Assembly (NCBI GenBank): GCA_017305195.1
Contig: JAFKMU010000040.1
Span: 99,013-163,012, forward strand
From: Verrucomicrobiota bacterium
Lineage (GTDB): Bacteria > Verrucomicrobiota > Verrucomicrobiia > Chthoniobacterales > Terrimicrobiaceae
Direction of reading: 5' to 3'
DNA length: 64,000 nt
This document shows, in pieces, positions 36,823-45,027 of the stretch. Under the pieces are notes generated by a model that was given only the letters and a program-made list of their open reading frames with translations, did not search any database and had not been told where the DNA came from. A program made the position numbers and the translations under genes. The first letter of the stretch is position 1, and every line of letters begins with the position of its first letter.

Positions 36823-37706
36823 CCGACGAATCCTCCCTCCAGCAGCGAGCGCCGCAGGACGTCGACCGCAGGCTCCGCCGCATCCGCCCGCAGGTGGGCC
36901 ACGCCATGGCGGCGGCAGTATTCCCTCAACCGCTCTTCATACGCGGCGACAGCCTCGCGGTAGGCGGCGGCCACGCCGCGATCCACGATCATTGCCTTGA
37001 CCTCGCCGGTTTCGACCTCCTCGTATTCGTACTCCCCGAGTTCCCCGGCCTCCCCCTCGTCGCGATGGCGGATCTGCACGACTCCGATGTCGTGGCGCGC
37101 GTAGCGCAGGCGGTCAAGGGCGTTGAAAGCGTCCTCGGGATCGATGCCCCACGCATCGGTCACCCAGATGACCAGCCCGCGCCGCGGTCGGCTGGCGAGC
37201 CAGCGCCCAACGGTCTCAGCGAGCTCGCACCGGCCCGTGCCGACCGTGCAGGATTCCAGATGGCGCAGCAGGCGTAAGAACCGCGCCCGGCCGCGACTTG
37301 GCGACCAGGGTGTCTGGGCGTGAGGCCCGATCAAGGCAACGCCCGCGCGATCCAGGTTGGCCAGGGCCAGATAGGCCAGCCCCGCCACGATCTGCCGGGC
37401 CGGGTCAAATTTCTGCGGCGATCCCCAGGTCATTGAGGCGGTGCAATCCAGCAGGAGATGCACGTGCAGGTCCTCCTCTTCTTCAAAGAGCTTGAGCAGG
37501 AGATGGCGGTTGCGCGCGTAGACATTCCAGTCGATGGCCCGGATGTCGTCGCCGGGAGAGAACTGCCGGTAGTCGGCAAACTCCAGCCCGGCACCTTGCT
37601 TCACGCTGCGCCGCTCCGCGCGCATGCGACCGCGCGAGATCTGGCGCGCGAGCAGGTGCAGGCCCTCGAGCTGCTTGAGGAAATCCGCCGGGAAAAGGTC
37701 AGCCAC
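36819..37706 (-). CDS. DUF58 domain protein, second cluster
   Basis: A 295-residue cytoplasmic protein with the DUF58 core YRQFSPGDDIRAIDWNVYARNRHLLLKLFEEEEDLHVHLLLDCTASM. The MIDAS is of DCTAS type, a D-x-T-x-S variant of DxSxS. The start is taken at the GTG at 37706 (V/M-ADLFPADFLKQLEGL), which gives the usual N-terminus of DUF58 proteins. An in-frame ATG at 37757 would add 17 residues and overlap the end of moxR by 34 nt, so the start is uncertain. It overlaps the BatA-type gene by 4 nt and is paired with the MoxR just upstream. Confidence 0.85.
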   Translation of the reverse strand: MADLFPADFLKQLEGLHLLARQISRGRMRAERRSVKQGAGLEFADYRQFSPGDDIRAIDWNVYARNRHLLLKLFEEEEDLHVHLLLDCTASMTWGSPQKFDPARQIVAGLAYLALANLDRAGVALIGPHAQTPWSPSRGRARFLRLLRHLESCTVGTGRCELAETVGRWLASRPRRGLVIWVTDAWGIDPEDAFNALDRLRYARHDIGVVQIRHRDEGEAGELGEYEYEEVETGEVKAMIVDRGVAAAYREAVAAYEERLREYCRRHGVAHLRADAAEPAVDVLRRSLLEGGFVG

Positions 37707-37723
37707 GATCCGGGGTGGGAAGA

Positions 37724-38749
37724 CTAGCTCGCCTCGCGCGCCCAGGCGGCACGGCATTCGTTCACCACCCCGTCGAGGATGCGATCCGCAGTGAGCCCGT
37801 CGGCCTGCGCCTCAAAGTTCAGCATCATGCGATGCCGCAGGATCGGGTGCGCCACCGAGACCAGGTCCTCCGAGGCGACGTGAAACCTCCCCGCCAGCGC
37901 CGCCGCGATCTTGGCTGCGGCAATACAGGCCTGCCCCGCACGCGGACTGGCTCCATAGCGCACGTAGCGTTTGACCTCGGCTGTCGCGTAGGGCGACTCA
38001 GGATGGGTGGCCATCACGAGCCGGACGGCGCGCTGGCGCATCGAGGCCGTCGCCGGGACCGACGCGGCGATGGCGCGCATCTCAAGCAGTTCCTGCCCGG
38101 AGAGCACCGGAGTCACCTCCTCCTTCACGCCGGAGGTGGTCAGCTCCAGGATACGGGCAAACTCCTCCTCGGCGGGATACGGCACGATGAGCTGGAAGAA
38201 AAAGCGGTCCATCTGCGCCTCGGGCAGCGGATACGTTCCCTCCATCTCCAATGGGTTTTGCGTCGCGAGGACGAAGAAGGGCTGCGGGAGATGGCGGGTC
38301 TCCCCTCCCACGGTGACATGTCCCTCCTGCATCGCCTCTAGCAGCGCGGACTGCGTCTTCGGCGTGGCGCGGTTGATTTCATCGCCGAGCAGCACGTTGG
38401 AAAAGATCGGGCCGGGCTCGAAGCGAAACTGATGGTGCCCCCGCCCGTCATCGACGAGCAGCGTGGTCCCAAGCAGATCCGAAGGCATGAGATCGGGGGT
38501 GAACTGCACGCGCTGAAACTTCAGGTGCAGCGCCGATGCGATCGTCTTGACGAGCAGGGTCTTGCCCAGGCCGGGCACGCCCTCAAGCAGCACGTGGCCG
38601 CCCGCGACGACCGCCATCAGCGTATAGCGTACGATTTCATCCTGGCCTACGACCGCTTTCTGGATGGCGGTCTGCATGGTGGCAAACCGCTGCTGGAGCA
38701 AGGCGATCTGGTCTTCCGGGCTTGGGGATACGGCGGGCTCTTCGGTCAT
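37724..38749 (-). CDS. MoxR-family AAA+ ATPase, second cluster
   Basis: A 341-residue AAA+ protein from the ATG at 38749. It has Walker A GVPGLGKT near residue 59-66, Walker B LLGDEIN, sensor 1 LATQNPLEMEGTYPLPEAQMDRF, and the lid motif GASPRAGQ. It shares the fold and size of the MoxR at 14700-15689 but differs clearly in sequence, so it is a paralogue and not a recent duplicate. The start overlaps the upstream coiled-coil protein by 4 nt (ATGA). It is the presumed ATPase for the VWA proteins downstream. Confidence 0.93.
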   Translation of the reverse strand: MTEEPAVSPSPEDQIALLQQRFATMQTAIQKAVVGQDEIVRYTLMAVVAGGHVLLEGVPGLGKTLLVKTIASALHLKFQRVQFTPDLMPSDLLGTTLLVDDGRGHHQFRFEPGPIFSNVLLGDEINRATPKTQSALLEAMQEGHVTVGGETRHLPQPFFVLATQNPLEMEGTYPLPEAQMDRFFFQLIVPYPAEEEFARILELTTSGVKEEVTPVLSGQELLEMRAIAASVPATASMRQRAVRLVMATHPESPYATAEVKRYVRYGASPRAGQACIAAAKIAAALAGRFHVASEDLVSVAHPILRHRMMLNFEAQADGLTADRILDGVVNECRAAWAREAS

Positions 38750-40269
38750 GGAGTCGGGTTTTCGGCAACGGGTCGGATTTTCTCGAAATAAGCGCGAATC
38801 ACCTGGCGGTAGGCCAGGGGGAGATTTTCGTCGGCAACAGCCTTTTGGGAAAGCTCCACATAGTCGGAAAAGGTCGCCTTGCGCCCGCCACTGACTGACG
38901 TACCCGTCCCGGAGGCTGAGGAGGTCACGGTCACCTGGGTCTCGCCGTCGTTCATCGTTCCGGTGACTCGTTCCTGCACGCCGGCACTGGCCAGTTCCGT
39001 CGGCGTTCCCCTGGGATCTCCCCCCGAGCCATTGCCGGCCCGGTTCCCTCCTCTGCCGAGGCACGACTGGCAGAGCGACAGCAGGAGCCCCTCCTTCGGG
39101 TCCTCGCCGCGCAGCTTGCGCCTCAGGAGTTCCATCTGTTTTTTGCTCAGGCGGGCGGCGAGTCCCCGCCCCTGTCGCGCTTCCTCCATCGCAAACTGCT
39201 CGCCCAGTTTCTGCATGAGCCCTTGCAACCTCTTGTTCGGGACCGATCCGGTCTTCGCCAGCTTGGAAAGCTCGTTCAGTGTGTTGGAAAGGTTTTGATT
39301 GCCGCGATTGGAAGCATTCTGCGCCTCGGTCTGAAGCATTTCCGACGAGGCCGCCTCGCGCTTTACCTCGGTGCTTTCCTCCGGTTTTTTGGCCAGTTTT
39401 TCCCGCAGCTTCTCCGCCTCCCGGGCAGCCTGCTCGTAGTTCTGGTTTCGCAGGGCGGCGCTCATCGCCCCCGCCCCGGCAAAAGACTCCATCGCGTCGG
39501 CAATGCCTCCGGCCTGGGAGGACATGCTGTCCTTGTCGATCTCGGCCTGGAGGGCGCCGAGCTGTTGATCCAGGCGGTCCATGGCGAGCATGGCGGCCAT
39601 GGGGTCCTTCTGCTGGAGGGCCTCCCGCAGCTTCTCCGCGTCGGTGAAAAGCTTCTTCAGTTCCGGGTCGTGCGTCTGCTCGGCGAATTCTTTCCAATCC
39701 TTCAGCATCTCATCGGCTGCGGCGATACGTTCCGCCTTCTCCGCCGCCTCTCGGGCCAGCCGCGCATTATCCTGCCCGAGGCGCACAGCCCCGAGCCATA
39801 CCGTCAGGGCGGTCACGATCACGGCCGCACCGAGAGCCCATCCACTACGCCGGGAGAGCTTTACCGGCCAGGCCTCGCGGAGGTTGAGCTTGCCGAGGAC
39901 GTCCTCCAGCTTCTGCCACGTCGCAATCCGCCATGGCTCGTTTTCCTGGCCCTCTTTCAACTCGCTGAGGACCAGCAGATCGTCCGGCAGGTTGAGCACG
40001 GCATCGGCGCGTTTGGCGAGACTTCCCAGGGATGGGCGCCGCATCAGCCTGATCCCCACGGCCGCGATGCCGACCAGCCAGGCAAGCCCCGTCAGGCCGA
40101 CCGCGAGCCAGATGCCGTTTCGGGGAAGGGTGATCACGCCGAGAGCCAACCCGCCCAGGGCCGACACCACGCAAATTCCGACGCTCCACGCCCCGACGGA
40201 CGCCACAGCCCGCTCAAGGCGCCAGCGATGTTCCAACCGCGCTTTTTGCGGTATCCGGGAAGAAACCAT
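38746..40269 (-). CDS. Coiled-coil membrane protein heading the second MoxR cluster
   Basis: A 507-residue protein. It has two N-terminal helices (VGAWSVGICVVSALGGLALGVITL; GIWLAVGLTGLAWLVGIAAVGIRL), a cytoplasmic LAKRADAVLNLPDDLLVLSEL segment, and a third helix near 150-165. A long charged alpha-helical/coiled-coil region (about 175-400: AREAAEKAERIAAADEMLKDWKEFAEQ..., LQQKDPMAAMLAMDRLDQQLGALQAEI) follows. Near 405-420 CQSCLGRGGNRAGNG contains a CxxC pair. The C-terminus is Gly/Ser/Thr-rich, then AYRQVIRAYFEKIRPVAENPTP. The last segment recalls the end of MoxR-cluster 'DUF4175-like' proteins. It is the first gene of the operon, with AAAGGA 3-8 nt upstream. Confidence 0.8.
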   Translation of the reverse strand: MVSSRIPQKARLEHRWRLERAVASVGAWSVGICVVSALGGLALGVITLPRNGIWLAVGLTGLAWLVGIAAVGIRLMRRPSLGSLAKRADAVLNLPDDLLVLSELKEGQENEPWRIATWQKLEDVLGKLNLREAWPVKLSRRSGWALGAAVIVTALTVWLGAVRLGQDNARLAREAAEKAERIAAADEMLKDWKEFAEQTHDPELKKLFTDAEKLREALQQKDPMAAMLAMDRLDQQLGALQAEIDKDSMSSQAGGIADAMESFAGAGAMSAALRNQNYEQAAREAEKLREKLAKKPEESTEVKREAASSEMLQTEAQNASNRGNQNLSNTLNELSKLAKTGSVPNKRLQGLMQKLGEQFAMEEARQGRGLAARLSKKQMELLRRKLRGEDPKEGLLLSLCQSCLGRGGNRAGNGSGGDPRGTPTELASAGVQERVTGTMNDGETQVTVTSSASGTGTSVSGGRKATFSDYVELSQKAVADENLPLAYRQVIRAYFEKIRPVAENPTP

Positions 40270-40279
40270 TTCGTCCTTT

Positions 40280-40308
40280 CAGATAGGGAGAGCGCCACTC
40301 CCGGTCAA
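40280..40308 (-). promoter_or_regulatory. Candidate sigma-70-type promoter for the second MoxR cluster
   Basis: On the minus strand TTGACC (40303-40308) and TATCTG (40280-40285) are separated by exactly 17 bp, directly upstream of the operon's first gene. The spacing to the ATG at 40269 is very short, so transcripts would have almost no leader and would lose part of the AAAGGA ribosome site. This tempers the call. Confidence 0.35.
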
Positions 40309-41215
40309 GTGTATCGCTCCCTGCCCACCCCGGCATTTTCTAAGCATTGGAGCTACGGCGCTCCAGAAACGCTTAGCCAGGATCTCCCGGGAGCGAAAAA
40401 CACCCCGCTATCGCCCGCCCCAGAGACCCGGAGATGAGCAGGGTAACGCTCGTTTCCGCCGCGACGTCAGAAGAGCCGAGGACCTTCAGCCCTCCGGAGA
40501 TGAAGCCCTTCAGCCGTCCCTTCCCGGAGCGCGAGCGCTTCGTGAGCGTATGTCGCCAAAGAGGAGGTCACCCAGTCGTCCCAACTGAAGGCCGGTGTCA
40601 TCACCCCCCAAATCGCAGACCGCGATATTAAGCCTCCCGAACTCTGGGATGGAATTACGAGACATTAGCGCCATCGATTTTGCCCTGCTTCGGATGACCG
40701 GGGCGCGGCAGCATACGGGTGACCACGTAAAGATCGTGAGAAATACGCCCCGATACGCCCCACCACGTCCTGCCCGGCGAAACCGCCATCGCCACCGCCC
40801 GCACGCCACGACTCACAATTGCGAGCGCCTCATCGTGATTCAACGGCCGCATCGTGCCGGATGGCAACCGCGCGACCTTAACCGCCAGTTCCAGTCCCTT
40901 GGCCAACATGGCAAAACAGCAGGAATACGGCTGCGATCAGGAGGATCGCTACACTCGGCCCTATCGGCACTCGCGTCCGGGGCCAGGGCTGGTTATCCGG
41001 GACAGCGCTCCGTGGCGGGCTTGGCGTTGGGGTGTTCAGTCTGATGGAGGCGAGCTTTTGCCCTTCTTGCAGGATTCAGCTTCCGGCGAGATCGCTCCCT
41101 TTCGTGTGCTCATGGCGCGGGAGTTGGCCTTTCCGAGATGCGGGTTCCTTATTCGGGTGTTCGCTGCAGAGAAGCTTGTCGCACTTCATTTTCCCAACAG
41201 CTGGCACCCGCCCTG
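40309..41215. other. 900-bp stretch without a confident gene
   Basis: No frame here has the features of a full gene. The best candidate is an 84-codon minus-strand frame at 40655-40909 (begins MLAKGLELAVKVARLP and has SRGVRAVAMAVSPGRTWWG). Its codon use looks partly gene-like, but it has no recognisable family or ribosome site. A little upstream, around 40905-40965 on the same strand, another frame encodes a hydrophobic run (VAILLIAAVFLLF), cut off from its upstream reading by stops. The region reads like an eroded small gene or two, not an intact locus. Confidence 0.4.
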
Positions 41216-41695
41216 CTATGGTCGGCCTGTGCGTTCATTTCGCAGTACCTTGACCAGCCATTTCAGGCCGTCACCTTTCCACTGGCCGGAGCGGTCAAAG
41301 TCCTTTATTTGATCAAGCAGGGCTGGCAACTCGTTCCATCCTCTGAGGCAGCATCGGTGGAAGTGCGCGTAGTTAAATCGAAAAAGTGGATGGCTCTGGT
41401 CATCGATCAAATATCCCAAGCCCAAGTAGTCATCTGGATCGGCAATCTGTTTTCCGCAGATAAAACACAGTCGACTCTTCGGCGCATTCCGCTCGCGAAA
41501 CTCGCTGTATCGAGCTTGAACTTTATCGGCCAAAGGATGTTTTTGGAAGGCTTCTACATGGACCACCGCATCGCTGAAGACATACAACGGATCGGCTTGG
41601 TTGCTCACGAAGGCAGGGAATGCCACCACTTCATCAGACGAAGCAATCGCCTTACCGCTGACCGCACAGTGCATCCCTGGAATAAAAATCGCCAT
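41216..41695 (-). CDS. Small CxxC (zinc-finger-like) protein, function unknown
   Basis: A 159-residue protein from the ATG at 41695 (MAIFIPGMHC). It has CAVSGKAI near residue 10, CFICGKQI in the middle, and HFHRCCLRGW towards the end. The C-x-x-C, H-x-H and CC arrangement suggests one zinc-binding treble-clef-like site, with a degenerate first half (S replaces the second C). Codon use and a coherent aromatic-rich sequence suggest a real gene, but no family is assigned. It lies between the eroded stretch and a small TPR gene, in accessory DNA. Confidence 0.6.
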   Translation of the reverse strand: MAIFIPGMHCAVSGKAIASSDEVVAFPAFVSNQADPLYVFSDAVVHVEAFQKHPLADKVQARYSEFRERNAPKSRLCFICGKQIADPDDYLGLGYLIDDQSHPLFRFNYAHFHRCCLRGWNELPALLDQIKDFDRSGQWKGDGLKWLVKVLRNERTGRP

Positions 41696-41996
41696 AACTA
41701 CAGATCTGGGCAATAGGGGTCAGTGTGGAATGGCATTAAGATAAGGCCGATTTGAGAGTGTTTTGTCCTGTTGGAGGGCGTCACAAGGAAAAAGTAGGGG
41801 GCAGTCGTCATAAATCAAAAAAGTTCCGAACGGCTTTCCCTTGGATTTTCGACAGTTGGCAAAAGATGTGGGACAAGTCCGCTGTTCGAACCCCCAGTGC
41901 CGGTGGCGGGTGTGGAAGCGCAGGGGGCAGATCAGAGTCGCACCGTCGAGCGTCTTGGTCTCTTTTATTTGGCCTAAGCGCCAGGCCGGGCTAACT
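41696..41996. other. 300-bp spacer without a supported gene
   Basis: Open frames on both strands (for example minus 41720-42013) have no family motif, no ribosome site and a composition unlike neighbouring genes. No repeats or hairpins stood out. It is probably non-coding or eroded. Confidence 0.4.
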
Positions 41997-42632
41997 CTAC
42001 TCCAACTTCTCATTCAGCTCTTTCAGAAAATCTGGATCGGGAGTGTACCCCAGTCGCTGCGCCTCCTGGAGAAGTTTCCTGGAGGCCTGATAATCCCCCG
42101 TATAAAACTTCAGAACCGCCCAGTTAGCCGGTATCGGAGGATACTGAGGTTCGCGCTTATAAGCGTCTGTAAACAAGTCTTCGGCCTTTTCGTATTTCTC
42201 TTTTCCGTCCCCACCCTTGGTTGCAAGGTAGTTTCCCAAAAGGGCGTAGGAAAATGCCAGATCGCCAGTAATCTTCCCATTCTGCGGACTCAATTCGTGG
42301 GCCTTTGTGAGGAGGCTGATCGACTCTGTGAGATTCCTTTCCGTATCTTCCTTTTCGGCGCGGCGACCCATCACAATCCCCAAACCCCAGAATGCGTCAG
42401 GATTCGTGCGGTCAAACATCCAAGCTTGATTAAAGCGCTTCATCGCAGTGGAGAGGTCGCCCCGGTAGAGATACTTCCATCCCAGCTCGGCCGCACCCTT
42501 GCTATTCGCCGGGCTTCGTTCCACCTCGGGGACGTGATCTCCGCCGTACATTGGCATCTCATTCGTCTCGTAGTCCGCCGCGAGGGAAAGAGCCGCGGTC
42601 AGAAACAACGCGAAAAGGACGAGGAATTTCAT
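41997..42632 (-). CDS. Small secreted TPR protein
   Basis: A 211-residue protein from the ATG at 42632 (MKFLVLFALFLTAALSLAADYE), with a signal peptide cut near residue 19. It has TPR-like helical pairs (AAELGWKYLYRGDLSTAMKRFNQAWMFDRTNPDAFWGLGIVMGRR; AYKREPQYPPIPANWAVLKFYTGDYQASRKLLQEAQRLGYTPDP). A second ATG upstream would put the signal peptide internally. Its role is unknown; it may scaffold other periplasmic proteins. It lies next to the tRNA scar and outside any operon. Confidence 0.75.
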   Translation of the reverse strand: MKFLVLFALFLTAALSLAADYETNEMPMYGGDHVPEVERSPANSKGAAELGWKYLYRGDLSTAMKRFNQAWMFDRTNPDAFWGLGIVMGRRAEKEDTERNLTESISLLTKAHELSPQNGKITGDLAFSYALLGNYLATKGGDGKEKYEKAEDLFTDAYKREPQYPPIPANWAVLKFYTGDYQASRKLLQEAQRLGYTPDPDFLKELNEKLE

Positions 42633-42750
42633 TGGTTCAGCGAACGCAAATCGGGCCGCATACATTTGACTATAAACAGTCCTCATGTAGCCGATTTCCC
42701 TACCGGCGACAATGTCACTCGCGCCCATCAAGAAAAAGGGAGGGGTGTCG

Positions 42751-42793
42751 CAAAAACAAAAGCGCCTCGCAAATCGTCGACTTGCGAGGCGCT
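42751..42793 (-). terminator. Strong intrinsic terminator downstream of the tRNA scar
   Basis: AGCGCCTCGCAA (42761-42772) and TTGCGAGGCGCT (42782-42793) form a perfect 12-bp stem with a 9-nt loop. On the minus strand a T-rich run (complement of CAAAAACAAA, 42751-42760) follows. It lies 7 bp beyond the 3' end of the tRNA remnant, as the terminator of a tRNA gene would. Confidence 0.85.
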
Positions 42794-42799
42794 AGAAAT

Positions 42800-42848
42800 T
42801 GGTTGCGGGAGTAGGATTTGAACCTACGACCTTCAGGTTATGAGCCTT
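42800..42848 (-). other. 3' half of a tRNA(CAU), likely integration-site (att) scar
   Basis: On the minus strand the sequence reads from the anticodon loop CTCATAA (CAU) and 3' stem, variable AGGTC, T arm GTAGG-TTCAAAT-CCTAC, acceptor strand TCCCGCA, discriminator A and encoded CCA. The 5' half (D arm and acceptor TGCGGGA) is missing: upstream sequence diverges just before the loop. The identity therefore runs from the anticodon loop to the CCA end, as in attachment sites of tRNA-targeting integrases. It would correspond to a Met- or Ile2-type tRNA. Confidence 0.8.
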
Positions 42849-42855
42849 TGTAAGT

Positions 42856-43071
42856 TGCTGTTTTCTAGTGAATAGCGATTTAAATTCACCCAAGTTCCAC
42901 AGTAAGTCAAGGTTTGCTACCAGCGCCGAAGCTTGTCGATTGTTCACGGCATCCATTCACGTTTTGTAAGCGGCGGTAGACAGTGACCGGACTCGCTAAT
43001 TGGCACCAGGTGGAGAGTTAGTCCGAGGCCCAGTGGTTTTTGTGAGGTGACGTTCCATTTTGGCTGGGACT
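42856..43071. other. Short spacer without a gene
   Basis: About 216 bp between the tRNA remnant and the symporter fragment. No gene, repeat or hairpin was recognised. Confidence 0.35.
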
Positions 43072-43622
43072 TCACTGCGTATAGCCGTCCGGCTTCTCGT
43101 GCGTGCGCTTTTCAAAGATGGCTTTGTCGGCGAGGGAGACGTGGCCCTCGACCATGCCGTTGTCGAGCGGGTTGTCGACGCGGGCGGCGAGATCGCGGAA
43201 GAGTCGGCGGATGTCGATGACACCTCCGATGAAAAACCAGAAGGTGGAGATGATGCCAACGATGCCGGTGACGCCCAGGTTGGTGATGAAGAAATAGGTG
43301 CTCCACCATTCCGCCGGCCACGGCGAGATGGCATTCCAGATCAGGACGGCGACGAAGCAGAGACCGAACTTGTAAACGATGGCGTAGCCGACGACCGACC
43401 AGGCGATCACCTTGTCACCGAGGGTGTACTCGGGGGTGATACCGTTGAATTTCTGAAGGGCGTTGCGGAACGTCCACTTGAAGGGCGCCTTGAACTCACC
43501 CGCCACATCGTAAACACCGCGATGGAGGAGCCGGTCGAGGTTGTAGAGTTGCTTCTGCGTGAGGAACGAACCGATCACATTGATTTTGAAAACGGACCAG
43601 AGAAAGAGCCCTCCGAGAAAAT
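43072..43622 (-). pseudogene. C-terminal fragment of a sodium:solute symporter (SSS family)
   Basis: The frame encodes about 180 residues matching only the C-terminal end of an SSS transporter: LTQKQLYNLDRLLHRGVYD, two membrane helices (VIAWSVVGYAIVYKFGLCFVAVLIW; ITNLGVTGIVGIISTFWFFIGGVIDIRRLFRDL), then DNPLDNGMVEGHVSLADKAIF. The same layout occurs at the end of the intact symporter at 59344-61335 (LTCREDFNLDRMLHRGKYA and LDNGTVVGDQNL). The upstream part has stops in frame and no recognisable transporter core, so the N-terminal three quarters are lost. A GTG at 43578 could start a 168-residue product, but no function is likely. Confidence 0.75.
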
Positions 43623-43732
43623 GAAAACTTCCTCACTACGCGATCATCGTCAGGTCCACATCAAGCAGCAGGACTCTCGAAATCCGCCCTGGCACAGTCT
43701 TCCCGCGAGGCAGTTCGATCTCACAAGGAAGT

Positions 43733-44479
43733 TCATTTCTTCAAGAGGCGTACCTCTCCGACCGCTACCTCGGTCTCTGGCACACCGGTTCCGGTGATGG
43801 CTATGGACTGGATGACAAGCCCGTCCCCGACTGCGAGATCGGCAGGGAAGGCAAGATTATCGACCAGAGCGGTCCCATTGACCATGACGCTCCAGGTCTT
43901 TGCATCAAGGTCGAAGGTCATTACAAACTCGTAAGGCATATTCGCCTCATACTGCATCGGCTCACCGCCTGCATCCCGATCGGCGGCGCGGATGTATCCT
44001 TTATCGGTGAATGTCACACGCAGCGGAGCACGCTCCGGCGACAACTTCCCGGTGACAGGCTTGCCAAGTGAAGACACCAGCGAAACTGTCGTGCTCGCGC
44101 CATGAAACTTCTCGCTCAATGGGATCAGCTTCCAGCTGAGTTCGTATGTGCCAGACGTCAACTTGAGCTTTTCGACATTCCAAATGAGACTGGCCCATGC
44201 TGGATACTGCGGATTGGCCTTGAGCGCACCGGTTTGTATGATGAGGAAGGGCGGCTTCCATCCAGACATCTCCTCAGTCGCCAGAGTGACGCGGGTTTCT
44301 CCCGACTGAATCTTTATCTCGGTAGGAGCTGGTAAAGGCAGACCCGCCGCAGAGTCCGGTGCGGGAACCGTCGCAGTCGCAGCATCCGAGGAGGCGAACT
44401 TCGCAGCGATGATCTCCTCAGCGCCCGCGCTTCCGGCCAGCGCCAAAACCATCGCCCAGAGTACAATCGTAATTTTCAT
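43733..44479 (-). CDS. Secreted protein of the glycan cluster, function unknown
   Basis: A 248-residue protein with a signal peptide (MKITIVLWAMVLALAGSAGAEE). It has a low-complexity A/P spacer, then a beta-rich domain (about 55-245) with YELSWKLIPLSEKF, LRVTFTDKGYIRAADRD, and MTFDLDAKTWSVMVNGTALVDNL, which looks like a jelly-roll/LamG-type carbohydrate-binding fold. It lies 7 bp downstream of the next small secreted gene, on the same strand as the esterase and glycosidase genes upstream. Its role, perhaps in glycan binding, is inferred from neighbours. Confidence 0.72.
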   Translation of the reverse strand: MKITIVLWAMVLALAGSAGAEEIIAAKFASSDAATATVPAPDSAAGLPLPAPTEIKIQSGETRVTLATEEMSGWKPPFLIIQTGALKANPQYPAWASLIWNVEKLKLTSGTYELSWKLIPLSEKFHGASTTVSLVSSLGKPVTGKLSPERAPLRVTFTDKGYIRAADRDAGGEPMQYEANMPYEFVMTFDLDAKTWSVMVNGTALVDNLAFPADLAVGDGLVIQSIAITGTGVPETEVAVGEVRLLKK

Positions 44480-44486
44480 CGCTACA

Positions 44487-45017
44487 CTATTGCATCACCA
44501 CATCGCGAAACTGAGCCTTACCCGACTGGGAGCCCCCCTTTTTCTGGGCGATGAAGTACACCTGCGTGATCGGGAAATGGAGAACCTTGTCGCTCTTTCC
44601 GCCAAAAATCAGTCCGGCCTTTTCAGCGAGATCAACACGGTATTCCTGCCACTGGCCCTCGTCAGTGTAGGCGAACTGGTACTGGTGAGTCTGGTTGGTC
44701 TTGTCCACCAGCCGGATGGCGACCGTGAGCGGAGAGTCGGCTTTGAACTTGAAACGTATCTCGGTCGGGCCTTCCTCGATCCGCACATTGCCCGCTCCCG
44801 CGACATAGAGTCCGCCCTGGGTAAAATCGTACTCCAGGTTGGCAATGGCTGCGCCGCCCTCCTCGTCCACCGAAAAGGAGCCCAACGCTCCGGGGGGAAA
44901 CTCCGTCCCCCCGGAGAATCTCCACGAGTTCCCCTCCGCCAGGAGATCAACATCACCCGCCCACCCCATACGGGCCGCCGCAACGAGCAGGGCGGCAAAC
45001 AGAACGATTCTTTTCAT
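44487..45017 (-). CDS. Small secreted carbohydrate-binding-like protein
   Basis: A 176-residue protein with a signal peptide (MKRIVLFAALLVAAARMGWA). The rest is one beta-sandwich-like domain (WRFSGGTEFPPGALGSFSVDEEGG, IRFKFKADSPLTVAIRLVDKTNQTHQYQFAY, WQEYRVDLAEK, FPITQVYFIAQKKGG), the pattern of CBM-like domains found on glycoside hydrolases. The next gene on the same strand (the GH-A glycosidase) is 10 bp upstream. It may act as a stand-alone binding partner of that enzyme. Confidence 0.72.
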   Translation of the reverse strand: MKRIVLFAALLVAAARMGWAGDVDLLAEGNSWRFSGGTEFPPGALGSFSVDEEGGAAIANLEYDFTQGGLYVAGAGNVRIEEGPTEIRFKFKADSPLTVAIRLVDKTNQTHQYQFAYTDEGQWQEYRVDLAEKAGLIFGGKSDKVLHFPITQVYFIAQKKGGSQSGKAQFRDVVMQ

Positions 45018-45027
45018 AAAGCGTGAG

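Noticed and set aside
41841..42821. Plus-strand open frame of 326 codons across the TPR gene and the tRNA scar
   Set aside because: It is antisense to the small TPR gene and reads through the terminator and tRNA remnant; no family features.
42800..42900. tRNA(CAU) with a group I intron in the anticodon loop
   Set aside because: The sequence before the anticodon loop shows neither the other tRNA half nor group I core elements within the next few hundred bases; a recombination scar explains it more simply.
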